From contig NOKP01000008.1 of assembly GCA_002682825.1 (NCBI GenBank), positions 310,001-374,000 of the forward strand: 64,000 nt of DNA. Direction: 5' to 3'. The notes beneath the pieces were generated by a model. It searched no databases. It was not told the DNA's origin and was given only the letters and a program-made list of their open reading frames with translations. This stretch comes from Neonectria sp. B-13 (lineage: Eukaryota; Ascomycota; Sordariomycetes; Hypocreales; Nectriaceae). Of this stretch, positions 25,455 to 37,209 are shown in pieces. Numbering within the stretch: the first letter of the stretch is position 1; each line of letters opens with the position of its first letter. The position numbers and the translations under genes are program-made.

Positions 25455-27935
25455 CTAGCTTAGTGTGTGATCACGATCTATAAATTCTGATGCATCCGTG
25501 AACTCTTCCTCACTATCACTCGCATTGTCCCCGTCCTGGTGACCCGTTTGGCTTGTACCAACTGCTTCCAGTAGTCCATAAAAACCCGACCGCAGGTTAT
25601 TCGAGATCTCAGAGCGCTTCTCGAAGAGTTCAGAAGCCGTCAATCCGTCCAAGCCTTTAGCATTAACATCGAGACCATTCAGCTCAAAGCTAGCAAGTGA
25701 CTTGAATGTCCTCTCGTCCCCGTATAAGGCAGCTTCATGGAGGATAGTCCCACGTTCAGACGTGTACAGATGGTTAGCGCCCAGTTTAAGGAGAAGATGT
25801 TGCGTGTCGTGAGCGTTGACCTGAATTGTGACAAACAAAGCTGAATCCCCATCACGGCCCACCGCATCAATGTCGGCCCCCCGCTCATGTAGGAGTTGAA
25901 GTGCCTGAACAGAGTTGAATCGCGCCGCATGTGCCAGGGGCGTTATTTTGCCGAAGAAGGCCCGAGAATTAATCCTAGCACCGTTGGATAATAATCTGCT
26001 GACCATTTTGGTGTTGTTTTTCTGAGCTGCTATGTGGAGGACACTGAAGCCTTCGCTCTCAGTCAAGTTGACGTCTGCGCCTGCTCCTAGAAGTAGATCT
26101 ACTAGCTTCGCCTGCCGTGATGTCGGTAATATGGCCAGCATAACCTTAAACAAGGCTGAATAACCACGTATCGACTTCTGGTTTACGACAGCCCCAGCAT
26201 TAACAAGAGCCCTAGCGTTTTGTAGATCACCCCGTTGAACGGCATACATCAATGGCGTGTTACCGAACCGGTCTCTTCCGTTCACTTGAGACATTATGCC
26301 TGGACTCCGACTTTGCAGCACCTCGGCGAGGTTGACTTTGCAGTGGCCTAGAACAACTTTGTGAAGAAATGTTAGGTCTAGGTCGTCCAAGCACTTTGAC
26401 AGACTAAGCAGGTCTTCGAGTTCGGCACAAAACTGTGACGGAATCTGACAAGAAAATATCATTGAGGCAGCAAGATGTCGTGCTGAATTTCCGTTGTCAT
26501 TCTCTTGGTCAGGATCCGCGCCAGCTAGGAGGAGGTGGCGCATGATATAAAGCTTCGTCCTCCAAGTCTGTTGTCCATCAAGAGCCAGCGATAAGACAGA
26601 CCGGTCATCTTGTTCGTAAACATCAAGTACGGCAGCCCGATTGATCTGGAGGATATGCTCTATAGTACTGAGACAGCCCTCAGCGACTTGGTACAAAATG
26701 TTCGCTTCATCGGCCTCGTAAGTAATCCGACGACGAAGTACAAGAGCAAACGTGAATTTTCTGGTCGACGAGGCCTCTACAAACATATGCACCGCGTAGT
26801 TGAGAAACCACAACGGAAAACCATATGTAAGTGTCAGACGGATGTCTCGGCTGGTTGAGCATTCTGCAATGGTGCAATTTGCCGTTGAAACTGGGTATCC
26901 CGCGTAACCGACGAATAGGGAACCCATGACTGCTTGAAGTGGCTTCGGTAATAGTCTCCAGGAGCGGCTAGACCTTGTCGGAACATGACATCTGCATGAG
27001 CAACTGCTTTGGCATCGAGATTGTATCAACCCGAAGGTGAATGATATCGCCGAATTCATGAGGTCAGGAGGAAGCCTTGTTGTAAAGTCTGGTCCGCAAT
27101 AACTTGGGACTTGAGAGGTAATGATCCCCATCTCGCTGTTCTGTGCGGTTGTATTGGCTACGACGTCGGATGTCAACGTTGGTGTGGTGAGTAGTTGGTC
27201 GGTTCTCACGTTGTTAAGGATTTCTGAAAGCTGATCGCCGACAGATTGATGCCATCCCGAGGGCAGGTCTGGTGTCCTCGATTGGAGAACTTGGAGCGCT
27301 GCTGCGACGCCTGCATAATTCCCGCTGACGATATTCTGGGCCAATACAAGTTCGTTGCTTGTATCTCGCAGGCCTTTGTCCAGCTTCTGAACTATGGCGT
27401 GCTGGTTGTGCTGCTCAATTTGAACATCTCGCAGTACCAGTTCAATCCGAGTTGAGCTCGAGCTGGGGCTAGGTCAGACAAGCTTTGCATTCACCAGGGC
27501 TGCTTACCCTATATATGCTCCCTGCAGTTCGTTGATTCTCGTTCTGACTTCTTTCAGGTGTGCTTGAAGCTCTGAAGCTCGTGATTTCTTCAAGCACCAC
27601 TTGACTCTCTTCAGACGTGGTGTCTCCGCTATGAGCTCCTGTGTCAATAGCTCCAGATCAGTCAGAACGGCCTTTGCTCTGTGTAATCGGGCATCTAGAT
27701 GAACAAGAATATCGGCACTACTTGGCGTATTGAGCCCAGCCGCATCTGCGGTCCTCACGGTATCCTCAACACGAGCCAACACCGCCTTGATGTCTTCTGT
27801 CTCATTCGCTAAGGCCCGGATAAGAGTGGGTGCGTTTCTCAACTGAGATTGCAAGCTGTGCAGGGCTTTAGATGATCGGAGGGCGAGGTCGAGCAGGCTA
27901 GCCACGGAAGCTATCAGAGAAATTGCCTCTGCCAT
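25455..27935 (-). CDS. Ankyrin-repeat protein with STAND-type N-terminal domain
   Basis: Two exons (27935-27508 and 27462-25455, intron 45 nt) give 811 residues. Residues 1-145 (starting MAEAISLIASVASLLDLA) match the helical N-terminal domain found ahead of NACHT/NB-ARC modules in fungal STAND and ankyrin proteins. No P-loop or NACHT domain follows. The middle contains a Cys-rich segment (SRCQSSCSCRCH) and a hydrophobic stretch. The C-terminal half carries about six ankyrin repeats, for example GNTPLMYAVQRGDLQNARAL and GFSVLHIAAQKNNTKMVSRL, and an acidic tail. This class is common and variable in filamentous fungi and is linked to heterokaryon incompatibility and innate recognition. A role in metabolite synthesis is unlikely. 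Function here is unknown. Confidence 0.85.
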
Positions 27936-28528
27936 GACGCCTATGAGGTCGGAGCCGCAGCGCGAGGGGAAGCGAGAAATGTCTCCAATTTCGATGGCTT
28001 TGATGATGTGGACAACCCATTTTCAGCTTGCAACTGCCGAGCCTGATTATGCATGAGACTCAGCCACCAAGGCGTCTTGCAGTCCGCCTCACTTTCGTCA
28101 ACCAATCTGTCATGGCAACGTGTGACCTACACCGACACCAAATGAGGCAACGAGGCGATATACACTCAATTATTGGTCGATAGGACTGATCGAGGCGTCC
28201 AATACCATTGACAACCGACCCTCTTTCATAGCGACAACTTCCCCGAAAATCCCATTTCTGGAGGCACGCATGCAAGCTGTCACACATCTTCGCCCTGGAT
28301 TATGGACTGGAGAACAAGCTTTTGATCCGAGGCAGTGCTACTGATTGATACAACACGAATATGTATTTATTCATCATCACAACGAGGGTTCTACAAGCCA
28401 CACTATCACTTGTATGAACTTGAATGTTTCAGTGGTGCGTTGGTCACCTCGAAACATTTGGCTGGCTAGCTTCGATAAAGACACAGCTAGCGTTATACGA
28501 CGCTGTTGTCTACTTTACGTTCCAGCTT
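27936..28528. other. Intergenic region, 593 bp
   Basis: Upstream of the ankyrin gene and downstream of the WSC gene, both on the minus strand, so it should hold the ankyrin promoter and the WSC 3' UTR. Only small ORFs without recognisable features are present. Confidence 0.5.
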
Positions 28529-31041
28529 TCAACAGAGATAAAACACGAGTATTACAGTCAACATTCCTACCATAAAACTTTGGAAGCCCAAAGTGCACGA
28601 TTTCTCGCTTCCACTTAGAACCACAGGTGGATCCGTATTCAAAGCCGGAAGCCCCGTCAACGTCGATGTCAAGGCAGAGTTGTCGGGTACTTCGGTTCCA
28701 AAGCCCATCCACGACGACGCCGGAGGTGAATCGTCGGGTTCTTCACTTCCAATGCCTGTCGCTGATGATGTTGGGAGAGAAGCATCCGGCTTCACAGTTG
28801 CGGCGCCATTTAAGGTCGGCTGCAAGTGAGAGCGATCCGGTGATTCCCCGACAAACTTAGAATCCCCATCTGGCTCCGATATCTCAGTTGGTCCTCCGTA
28901 TGTACCATCTGCGTTGGTGTGAGATTTGCCTCGGTTCTCTCCCTCTGGCTCCGTCTCTTCCATTGTGCCTTCATGCGCAGCTGTTGGGCTTGCTAGAGCA
29001 GCTACAGGGATTGTTAGGACAATATTGTCTTCGCCGCGACGACCACATGCGCTACAAGTGGCCTGTATGGTAGTCATTTCGATGGTTGGCGAAGCCGCTT
29101 CTTGGCAAACCGGGCAGTGGAAATACTCCATTGTTGCACAGAACTCGACGACAACTAGAGAGTGGAGGTTTGTTGCGTCGATTGTCGTATACTTGACCAC
29201 TGATACAATGGATGTAACGGTTTTGTCAGGGCCGTTGAAACTGCGACTAGCTGTCACAATAATTTCCTCTGTGCCAGGTGTGGCCGTGATGAGATTTCCA
29301 TCTGTTGGAGTAGCGGTTGTGTCGATAGTTTGCTCGGTCGCAGTACCGTCTGCGGTGATTGTTGCACTTGTAGATGGAGATATGACGGCGGCTCTTTCGA
29401 AAGCGTATATGGTAAGGAAAACGTTGGCGGGAGCTCCACGTCGATTAAGCGCCAAGTCAAGAATCGAACGTGGGTTGAGATTGGACACCAATATGCCGCC
29501 GCAGGCAAACGTTGAATCACCAGGACAGGGAATATCGCAACTCCCCAACGCTACAAGGCCTGTATTTACAAGAGAGTCTCCCGCATAGCAGGTACTAAAG
29601 AAAGGCTCAAGTCAGGCACTTAGTATGAATAAGAGAATAGGGTTTACTTACTCGGCGAAAATGCCCACATACGCCCTTCCCTGAGCTAGAGACACACAAA
29701 GGGCAGGCGTCATCTCGTCACTTCTGCCCACCTCGCTAAAGGATGGATAGCCGGCTTCGGAGCCCAAGCATCCGACGAAAGTGTATTCATCAATTACGGG
29801 TAGATTAGTCGTCGATTCGGTCGCGGAATCTGTTGTAGGAGCGGGGTCTGTGGTCGTAGCTGAACTGTTGGAGCTCGGCGTACTGTTTGCGGACTGGGGT
29901 GTGCTCGGTTTGGCAGAGTTGGACTCGGTGGTACTCTAAGTCCAAGTGTCAGTAGAATTAAATGATGCACGCTTCATGCTAGGCTCTACCGTGGTTTGAG
30001 TGGTAGCAGATTGAGTAACTTCTGCTGTGCTGCTCTCGGTGATTTCTGTAGCGGTGTCGGCTTCCACATCGGTCGTTGACACCACACTACTCGAGCTAGT
30101 TTCCGTGGTCCTTAAAATCGTCTCGCTAGTACTTGAAGTGCTTTCTGTGGTTGTATCGCTAGAGGTTGTCGTGATGTCTGCGGTTATTTCACTAGTCGTC
30201 GTCGTGGCTGATGTCGTTTCGCTAGAACTCGTAGTCGACGACATGCTTGTGGTTGTTGTCGTTTGGAGGTTCTTCTCCAAGTTGAAGAGGAGGGCAGAGT
30301 CACGATCCCGATAGTTGGCATCACAGATGACGAAGACCATCTCATGATCCCCGACTGTCAATGGAACTTCGAGTGTTAGTAGCGCCGTCGAGCGATCGTA
30401 TGACATGCCAGTATCTGACGGGGTCTGGTCCAAGTCCATGTCTGTCGCAGCCCTAGATTCTAATATGTTTTCATCGAGTATAATAATCATTTGATCTGGT
30501 GCGATTCCTCTGGGTGGTGCGCCTCGTTCGCTTTTTGACCTTTCGTCCAAATCCCGTCGCCTCTTTGCCCTCAGCGAAGGCCTATAGTCCATTAGTAACT
30601 GTTCCTCGGATCGGTTCAATGCATGTCTCACGGTGTCTCAGCTGTTGCAAATATGTACTTGAAAGACAGCGACTCGACTTCGGCATGTACAGAAAAGAAG
30701 GCGCGGAAGATGACTTCGTCATATATTGCCGATCCTTGGCAATAATCAGCACCAAACCTTCCCTTGTCGATGTTGACATTTCCGCCTGGCAAGGCTCCAA
30801 CCGCGTTTCCTGTCGTTAGGATTACACCGTCTCCAATATCGAAAGGGCCGTCTGAAAATCTTCCTGTGCTATCCTCACCAGTACAAGCTGGTGGTATATC
30901 GGAGGTTTCCAGTCCAGCAACCCCGAAGCTGAACTGGTATAAGTCGGTTGCATCAGTTCCTGCGATGACTGAAAATGCAGCTTCCGAACGAGCGACAAAG
31001 ACGGCCCCCAACAGAAGAGGCTTTACAACGTAGAGCCTCAT
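28529..31041 (-). CDS. GPI-anchored choice-of-anchor-L / WSC-domain cell-surface protein
   Basis: Exons 31041-30632, 30581-29990, 29935-29652 and 29594-28529 sum to 783 residues. A signal peptide (start MRLYVVKPLLLGAVFVARSEA) is followed by a choice-of-anchor-L-like beta domain (residues about 25-230; key segments DGVILTTGNAVGAL and FKYIFATAET, ending in HEMVFVICDANYRDRDSALL). Next is a long Thr/Ser stalk of about 120 residues that should be O-mannosylated, then a WSC domain beginning FVGCLGSEAGYPSF with CYAGDSL and CPGDSTFACGG. A second Thr/Ser/Pro-rich region and a hydrophobic C-terminus (MVGMLTVILVFYLC) suggest GPI attachment. WSC proteins bind wall glucan or act as wall sensors. This one has no cytosolic signalling tail. 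It seems unrelated to biosynthesis. The second intron (54 nt) is in frame but contains a stop, so it must be spliced. Confidence 0.8.
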
Positions 31042-31907
31042 GATATAGATATATCAATAGTGTCGATGGTATTAGAGCTTAAAATCGATAGTGCAGCTGT
31101 TAAAATAGTGAAGCCATGACTGCAACAACGAAATGCGCGAAGTCGACCCTGGCGTCGCTTGCCTTAAGGAATGATAGTCAAATCTCTGTCAATAAAATAG
31201 ACCACACACTAGACCCAATCTCAAATTCCACGGGCCAATCGCGGTTGCACAAACAAAGGGGAGAACATGTTCTACAGTTGGGTAAGACATGCTCAAGCAC
31301 CCATAAGTCCAGCTCAGCTTCGTGAAGAGGCTATTGAGCTTGGCAAGCCATGTGTGGTCTTTAAAACACTGTCAGCTGCATAATCTCGGATCTGAACACC
31401 ACCAAAAGTAAGGTAGTGGATAGAGATTCCTCCATTTGCATTTGTTATCCACTGCCATCATTCAGATGGATTTCAGCTCTGGCAAGGAAGGGAGGTTTCT
31501 GTCTCAACTCGTGTACTAGCGTCAATCAGTTGAGGCCACTAATTTATCCCTGCATAGGTAGGGATGAGTCTCCCTTGACAACACCACGTCAGTTCTGGTT
31601 GATAATTGGCCAGGATGCTTTTTTTGACTCACATTACAATAAGGGTGCCTTACCAACCACCCAAAACCATGCCTGACAGACAAGTCTAGAATTAGGAAGT
31701 GGTGTTTTGGAATGGTGTCTTTGCCACGGTGGTAATGAAGGCTAGCGGGAATGGAATAAATCTCTTGGCACGTAGAGTTGACTGATTGCCGCACGAAGGG
31801 AGCCGCACGCATATAAGTGATTGAGGGCTCGATTTTCCCTCGCTTCCTACCTATTGTCTCCGCAACGTAAACCACTTCGACGTCTACGGTATTACATCGC
31901 TGGCAAC
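31042..31907. promoter_or_regulatory. Divergent intergenic region, 866 bp
   Basis: Lies between the start codons of the WSC protein and the flavin oxidase and must include both promoters. No long ORF with recognisable content and no obvious repeat cluster. The TCGC array seen at 35.3 kb is absent. Confidence 0.4.
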
Positions 31908-33572
31908 ATGGCCAAAACTCCTCCTCTCCGGTGGATAGTGTGTCTCGTCCTCGGTCTCATCACGGTACTATCGATCTTCCAGTTCAACACCGTACCATCC
32001 TACGAAGACATCAAAACCGGCTTCAAAGAGAAAGATCCGTTGACAGTTTGTCTGACTGGGGCACAAGTGCCATTTCTGGCCCAGAACTCATTAGACTGGG
32101 CAGAAGAGATCTCGACATACAATCTTCGATTACCTTATACGCCAGCCGCAGTCGCCATCCCCACAGATGTTGATCAGATTCAAGCAGCTGTTTTATGCGG
32201 CGTCCAAAATAACGTGCGAGTCAGCGCCAAAGGTGGCGGGCATAGCTTCGGGTCATACGGGCTCGGCGGCGAGGATGGCCATTTAGTGATTGCTCTGGAC
32301 CGCATGAACGAGGTCAAGTTGGATGCCAATGGAATGGCAACGATCCAGCCCGGTGCCAGACTAGGCCACGTTGCCTTGGAACTATTCAACCAAGGAGAAA
32401 GAGGCATTGCACACGGGGAATGCCCCAGGTATGTGATCCCTCCCAATAAAACGGCCGGGGCTGATGAGTACGTAGTGTGGGCATTGCCGGTCATGTCTTG
32501 CATGGCGGCTTCGGCATGGCTTCACGAACACATGGCCTCACACTAGACTGGCTGGTCGGAGCAAAGGTCGTTCTTGCAAACGGTACCGTCGCCAATTGTT
32601 CGTCTACTGAGAATGAGGATCTGTTCTGGGCGCTGCGCGGAGCTGGTTCGTCCTTTGGCATTGTCGCCGAACTGAAGTTTGATACTTTTGAGGTGCCTGA
32701 CGAAATTATTTCGTTCAGTCTCAACTTCCGCTGGACTCAGGAGGAGGCAGTCAAAGGACTCAAAGCTTTGCAGGACCTGATGGTGAACGCGCCTAAAGAG
32801 TTGAATATCTTGATGTATCTGGCACCCACGGGCCAAACCATCCACGGCGTGTATTATGGAGATCAAAAGGGTCTCAATGCCGCTCTTCAACCTTTTCTTG
32901 ACGATACAGACGGACGAATCGAGTCATCACGCAGAGTAACCTGGATCAAGTCTCTGGAGCAGTTTGGGTATGGTACTCCATTGAACCAGGCAACTGCATT
33001 GAACGAGGTACGACATCCCACTCTTCCCACCGAAACACAGTCTAACAGCCCAAAAGCACAGCACTTTCTACGCCAGTAGTCTTCTTGCGCCAGCCCTCGC
33101 GCAGGGACAAATCGAGTCGCTCATGTCATCTCTATTTGCCAACATCAACGATCCCATGGGTCGCCATTCGTGGGTTCTGATGCTCGAATTCAGTGGTGGC
33201 GAAAACTCGGTCATTCCAGATATTCCATCGTCTGAAACGTCGTACTTCCATCGCGACAAGCTCTTTCTACTCCAGTTCATGGATAACATATTCACGAAGG
33301 ACTCGGACGAGAGGTTCTCCCAAGTCAAGGGGTTCAGGGAGAGCATTACGAAGACGATGGCTGATGGGGACTGGGGGATGTACGCAAACTACATCGATAC
33401 TGAGCTGGATTCTGAGACTGCGCAGAAGTTGTACTACGGTGAAAACCTGGAGCGGTTGAAGAAGATCAAGGGAGATGTAGATCCGAATGAGGTGTTCTGG
33501 AATCCTCAAGGCATAAGCCCGGCAGCAGGACCGCCACAAAGACGGAATAGCAGGCAATGGGCCAGCACATAG
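31908..33572 (+). CDS. BBE-like FAD-linked oxidoreductase (berberine-bridge / glucooligosaccharide oxidase family)
   Basis: Exons 31908-32428, 32476-33007 and 33057-33572 give 522 residues. An N-terminal hydrophobic stretch (RWIVCLVLGLITVLSIF) acts as signal peptide or anchor. The PCMH-type FAD domain shows GGGHSFGSYG, whose His is the usual 8-alpha covalent FAD attachment site. Across the first splice junction it shows HGECPS followed by VGIAGHVLHGGFG, whose Cys fits the second, 6-S-cysteinyl bond of bicovalent flavoproteins. The BBE C-terminal segment is present (GDVDPNEVFWNPQGI). Such enzymes perform two-electron oxidations, including oxidative cyclisations in fungal pathways, and usually pass through the secretory route. 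A tailoring role in this region is plausible but not shown. Confidence 0.9.
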
Positions 33573-33971
33573 GCTTGAAGCCACTGAGATACAAATACAT
33601 CAAAATCATTGATCATTCTACATAGAGCAAAGAAAGCCGTTTTGTTACAGAATATGACGTCTCGCTCGTAGGATCGATCGACGTGCGACGTAACAGCACA
33701 ACACCCTGAGGGTGTCATTCTCCACACAACTTGCCAAGGCTGGGGGCTGCAGGAGTAGTTCCACGCGCAAACAGGGATAACGTTCCTCTTCAACGTACAT
33801 CGTAGGTCGGTAGATGCAGTGTGAGATGTGACATGATGGAACCAGGTGCTGACAGCAGGGGCAGTACTTCCTAGGGTGTACTATGCCAAGAGGGAAACCG
33901 CACAACCACGACACATTGTCAGCCAGACTTTGTTTATTAGACCTGTCAACGCCTGCTTGTTATTACCACAC
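33573..33971. other. Convergent intergenic region, 399 bp
   Basis: Spacer between the 3' ends of the flavin oxidase and the NAPE-PLD-like gene. Nothing beyond expected 3' UTRs is seen. Confidence 0.5.
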
Positions 33972-35123
33972 CTATTCAATCAAAACCGTTTCGCCAATGT
34001 TGCACAAGAAAATCTCATCACCCCACGTAAGGCCACTCTTCTCACAGGCCTCCCTCCATTTCTTCGGCGGTTCCCGCACATCCTCATATTGTGCACTAAG
34101 ACCTCCTCTCACGGTACCGTAATGCATCCCCAAGCTCCTTTTGCTCTTGATATCCCTGTGGATCTCGACAGAATCCTCAGGGGAGCAGTGGACGCTGGAC
34201 ATGAACGACCGCGGAGTGTAGCACCCAATAGGCAACATGGCCAGGTCAAAAGGACCGTACTTCTCACCAATCTCTGCGAATGCCGGACATCGTGGCAGTT
34301 CAGACAGGTCCTTGCCGCTAGCAATGTCTTCCTCTGTAACGGAGCGGTAGCCTGTGTCCCCAGCGAAGAAAATCTTCCGGCTTGGCGTTGAGCCGACCTC
34401 CTCGATGACGAAGGAGCACCACAGCATGTGACAGTCGTCCAATGCACCTCGCCTGCTCCCATGCTGGCTGGGTGTGCACACCAGCTTCAGGGATCCCACA
34501 TCCTTGACAACGACGTCGAGCTCATCCCACCAATCCATCTCGACGACATGCTCTTCCCGGATACCGCAGCTGAGGAACCACTTCTTGGAGCCCAATCCGG
34601 AAACAAACTGCAGTGGCTCCGCTCTCCGTTTGTCAAAGTAGAGTGACTTGATGGTGTCTAGGTCCAGATGGTCGTAGTGGTTGTGGCTTATGCAGATGAC
34701 ATCCACTTCAGGTACATCTTCTAGGCGGCACGGTGGGTTCAGGAAACGTTTGGGCCCAAGGAAGCTTGTTGGACCCATTCGTTCACAGAAGACGGGATCC
34801 AGGAGCATCCTGACACCCCGTTTCCGATCTTGGCTGGGCGTCGTCTCCACGAAGAAGCTAGCATGTCCAATCCAGGTGGCTTTTGTGCATCGTTTCCCTG
34901 CACCCCAATCAGGCGTCTGGATGGTAACGAGCTCGCTGCTATCTTCTGGTACTGGCACAAAGTTCCGGTCATTGCTAAACCGCACCCGCCACATGCTGGC
35001 CAGCGAGTGCTCAGCGCGGAACGAAGGCCATGGATTTCTGAAACGAGTTGGAGGATTTCCAACCCAATGGTCGGGGGCCTTCAGAGACGCGGGACGTGGC
35101 GTGACGGTGACGTGTTTCGGCAT
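33972..35123 (-). CDS. NAPE-PLD-like metallo-beta-lactamase-fold hydrolase
   Basis: Intronless, 383 residues, close to the family length. The zinc-binding signature HxHxDH appears as SHNHYDHLD. Upstream are TWIGHASFFVE and LLDPVFCERMGP, and downstream GDTGYRS and GMHYGT, the further metal-ligand regions of N-acyl-phosphatidylethanolamine phospholipase D-like proteins. The family cleaves phosphodiester or related acyl substrates with two zinc ions. Members are sometimes found inside fungal metabolite clusters with unclear roles, for example acyl hydrolysis or thioester off-loading. The gene is divergent from the trans-enoyl reductase, 598 bp away, and shares its TCGC-rich promoter, which argues for co-expression. 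No signal peptide is visible, so it is probably cytosolic. Confidence 0.88.
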   Translation of the reverse strand: MPKHVTVTPRPASLKAPDHWVGNPPTRFRNPWPSFRAEHSLASMWRVRFSNDRNFVPVPEDSSELVTIQTPDWGAGKRCTKATWIGHASFFVETTPSQDRKRGVRMLLDPVFCERMGPTSFLGPKRFLNPPCRLEDVPEVDVICISHNHYDHLDLDTIKSLYFDKRRAEPLQFVSGLGSKKWFLSCGIREEHVVEMDWWDELDVVVKDVGSLKLVCTPSQHGSRRGALDDCHMLWCSFVIEEVGSTPSRKIFFAGDTGYRSVTEEDIASGKDLSELPRCPAFAEIGEKYGPFDLAMLPIGCYTPRSFMSSVHCSPEDSVEIHRDIKSKRSLGMHYGTVRGGLSAQYEDVREPPKKWREACEKSGLTWGDEIFLCNIGETVLIE

Positions 35124-35721
35124 TGGAGCTGTGTGTGTCCAAGTTGACGATGTGAATGGCGGAGAAGATGGAGGTCAGTGTGAGTTGTGAGATGCAATTA
35201 TACCAGTGCTACCCTAGACGCGCACATCATACCGTGACAACCCCGCTTTTCCATGCACAAGTCTCAACACCATTTCGGTAATCGGCATCATCACTCGCAT
35301 GAATCACATGAATCACATCGCACTCGCTAAGCAATCGCATTCGCACAAGATCGCACTCGCACGGACTCGCAAGGGAACATCGCATTCGCAACTCGCATGC
35401 GCATCCTTCGAGATGAGAGACGGAATATCAATTTCCTTCCTCTTTCTTACTGGGCAGCTTTCAGGTCTGGCCAGTGGTCTATGACTCTATGATTTAATTA
35501 TGTCCGTTTACCGATTACTGAACAACCACGTCCCTATCGTCATCTCGTTCCACTCGGGTCCGACTCCCCGGATCCGCTTCAGTCTTGTATGTCCCCGACC
35601 CCGAACATCTCTTGAAACATTCACTCGCATTAGTGCTTAGTTCCGCTCAACTCGGCCAACTTGATCATTCTTGTGTTGCAGTTCCAACGGCAAGTCTCCC
35701 ATTCCACTAGCAAAACCCACC
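35124..35721. promoter_or_regulatory. Bidirectional promoter with an 11-copy TCGC array (35295-35396)
   Basis: Between the divergent NAPE-PLD-like and trans-enoyl reductase genes. TCGC occurs on the plus strand at 35295, 35318, 35324, 35335, 35341, 35351, 35357, 35367, 35380, 35386 and 35393, mostly as (A/T)TCGCA or CTCGCA. The 11-mer TCGCATTCGCA occurs exactly at 35335 and 35380 and again in the second PKS promoter at 45346. The array looks like a set of regulator sites rather than a simple microsatellite, because the spacing varies. Confidence 0.55.
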
Positions 35722-36882
35722 ATGTCACCGTCAGTGCCTCTGGAAGTTCCAGACTCTCAGCGGGCAATCGTCCAGAACGCCGACGGAGAGCCCGTCCTCG
35801 TGCAACATGCTCGTGTTCCGCCTCTCAAGTCGGGGAGCATTCTTGTCAAGACCATGGCCGTGGCCCTCAACCCGACCGACTTCAAGATGGGCCCTGCGTT
35901 TCCCGTTCCCGGCACACTGGTCGGCATAGACTATGCAGGCCAGGTCATCCGCATTGAAGACCATGCCGCCAAGGTCCGCCCCGATCTGCGAGTGGGTGAC
36001 ATTGTCTGCGGCGGCGTGCATGGCAACAACCCTGCTGATCTCGACGGCGGCTGCTTTGCCGAGTTTGTGAGGGCGCCGGCAGACTTGGTGCTGAAAGTAC
36101 CCGAGAGTCTCCCCCTGGCTCAGGCTGCGGCGCTCGGGACAGGGCTGACAACAGGTTGTTTGGCGTTGCATTCCCTGGGCTTTGAATTTGATGTAGCGGA
36201 AATCGGCTCTACTTCATCTTTGGGAGCCGGAGCCCCTGTGTTGGTCTACGGTGCGAGCACGGCGTCTGGAACCATGGCGATCCAGCTGCTCAAACTGTGA
36301 GTTACATCTCATTGTAGACATCATCGTGAAGTGGCTAAACGGGGAAATATCAAAAGCATTGGATGCGATCCCATAGGCGTGTGCTCGCCACGCAACTTTG
36401 AAATGGTCAAATCCTACGGCGCTAGCGCGGTTTTCGACTACAAGGTTGCCAGCGTTGCGCAGGATATCAAAAAGCACACGAGCGGCGGGCTCCGCCATGC
36501 GCTGGCGTGTATCACCGATGAGGCCTCCATCGCGTGCTGCGAGGCCGCCATCGGGCCTTCGGGGGGACGTCTAGTTCTTCTAGAGGACTTTGAGGACGAG
36601 TGGAAGACGCGGGACGACGTCACGGTGGATTTTATCCTGGCACTGGAAGCGTTTGGGCATGAAGTAGAACTTCCAGGTGAGTACTGGCGAGCTGCGAATC
36701 CGGAGAAGCACGATATAGCTGTGAGGTGCTTTGCCGTTATTCAGACATTGCTTGATCAGGGCAGAATCAGAGCGCACCCAACGGAAGTTGTGGGTCATGA
36801 TTTCGAGAGCATCTTGGAGGGAATGGAGCAGTTGGAATCTGGATCGGTCTCGGGGAAGAAGCTTGCAGTAGTTTTCAAATAA
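35722..36882 (+). CDS. Trans-acting enoyl reductase (LovC-like, MDR superfamily)
   Basis: Exons 35722-36296 and 36357-36882 give 366 residues, matching the length of stand-alone trans-ERs. The N-terminal GroES-like part contains VALNPTDFKMG and GTLVGIDYAGQV. The Rossmann part begins VLVYGASTASG and continues across the splice site into CSPRNFEMVKSYGASAVFDY, the region that aligns with LovC. The intron end at 36356 was chosen because it restores this alignment; the unspliced downstream frame adds unrelated residues. The family lacks zinc and reduces the alpha,beta double bond of ACP-bound intermediates for PKSs whose own ER is dead. Both megasynthases in this window lack a usable ER, so this enzyme is the expected partner of one or both. 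Its promoter motif is shared with the second PKS, favouring that pairing. Confidence 0.92.
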
Positions 36883-37209
36883 TCAGTGCAGTGGGGCTTG
36901 ACAAGTAGATAGTTTGGGCGTCAAAACACCAGAATTACAAACATAGCTGTGCTTCAGTTTGAAAATATCAGATCTCTGAAAGGTTGCAAGTGACTTCTGC
37001 AGAGACCTTGGGTAGTTCAGGTGGGTGTAAATTGGGCTTCATGTACCAAATGTCTACTCCGGTATGATCAGGCTACTTCACAGCGGCTCGGTGTATTCAA
37101 GCTTCGTGGGAGTGTAGGTAGTATTCTTTCTAACTTGAAATGGGCCAGTCTCGGTCTTGTTTATCTAATCAAACACACGTAACGTATATAATGAAATCCA
37201 TCCCCCCGT
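36883..37209. other. Convergent intergenic region, 327 bp
   Basis: Spacer between the 3' ends of the enoyl reductase and the AflR-like regulator. Only 3' UTR sequence is expected. Confidence 0.5.

Noticed and set aside
35281..35484. Small ORF over the TCGC array (61 codons)
   Set aside because: Low-complexity translation of promoter repeats, with no supporting feature.
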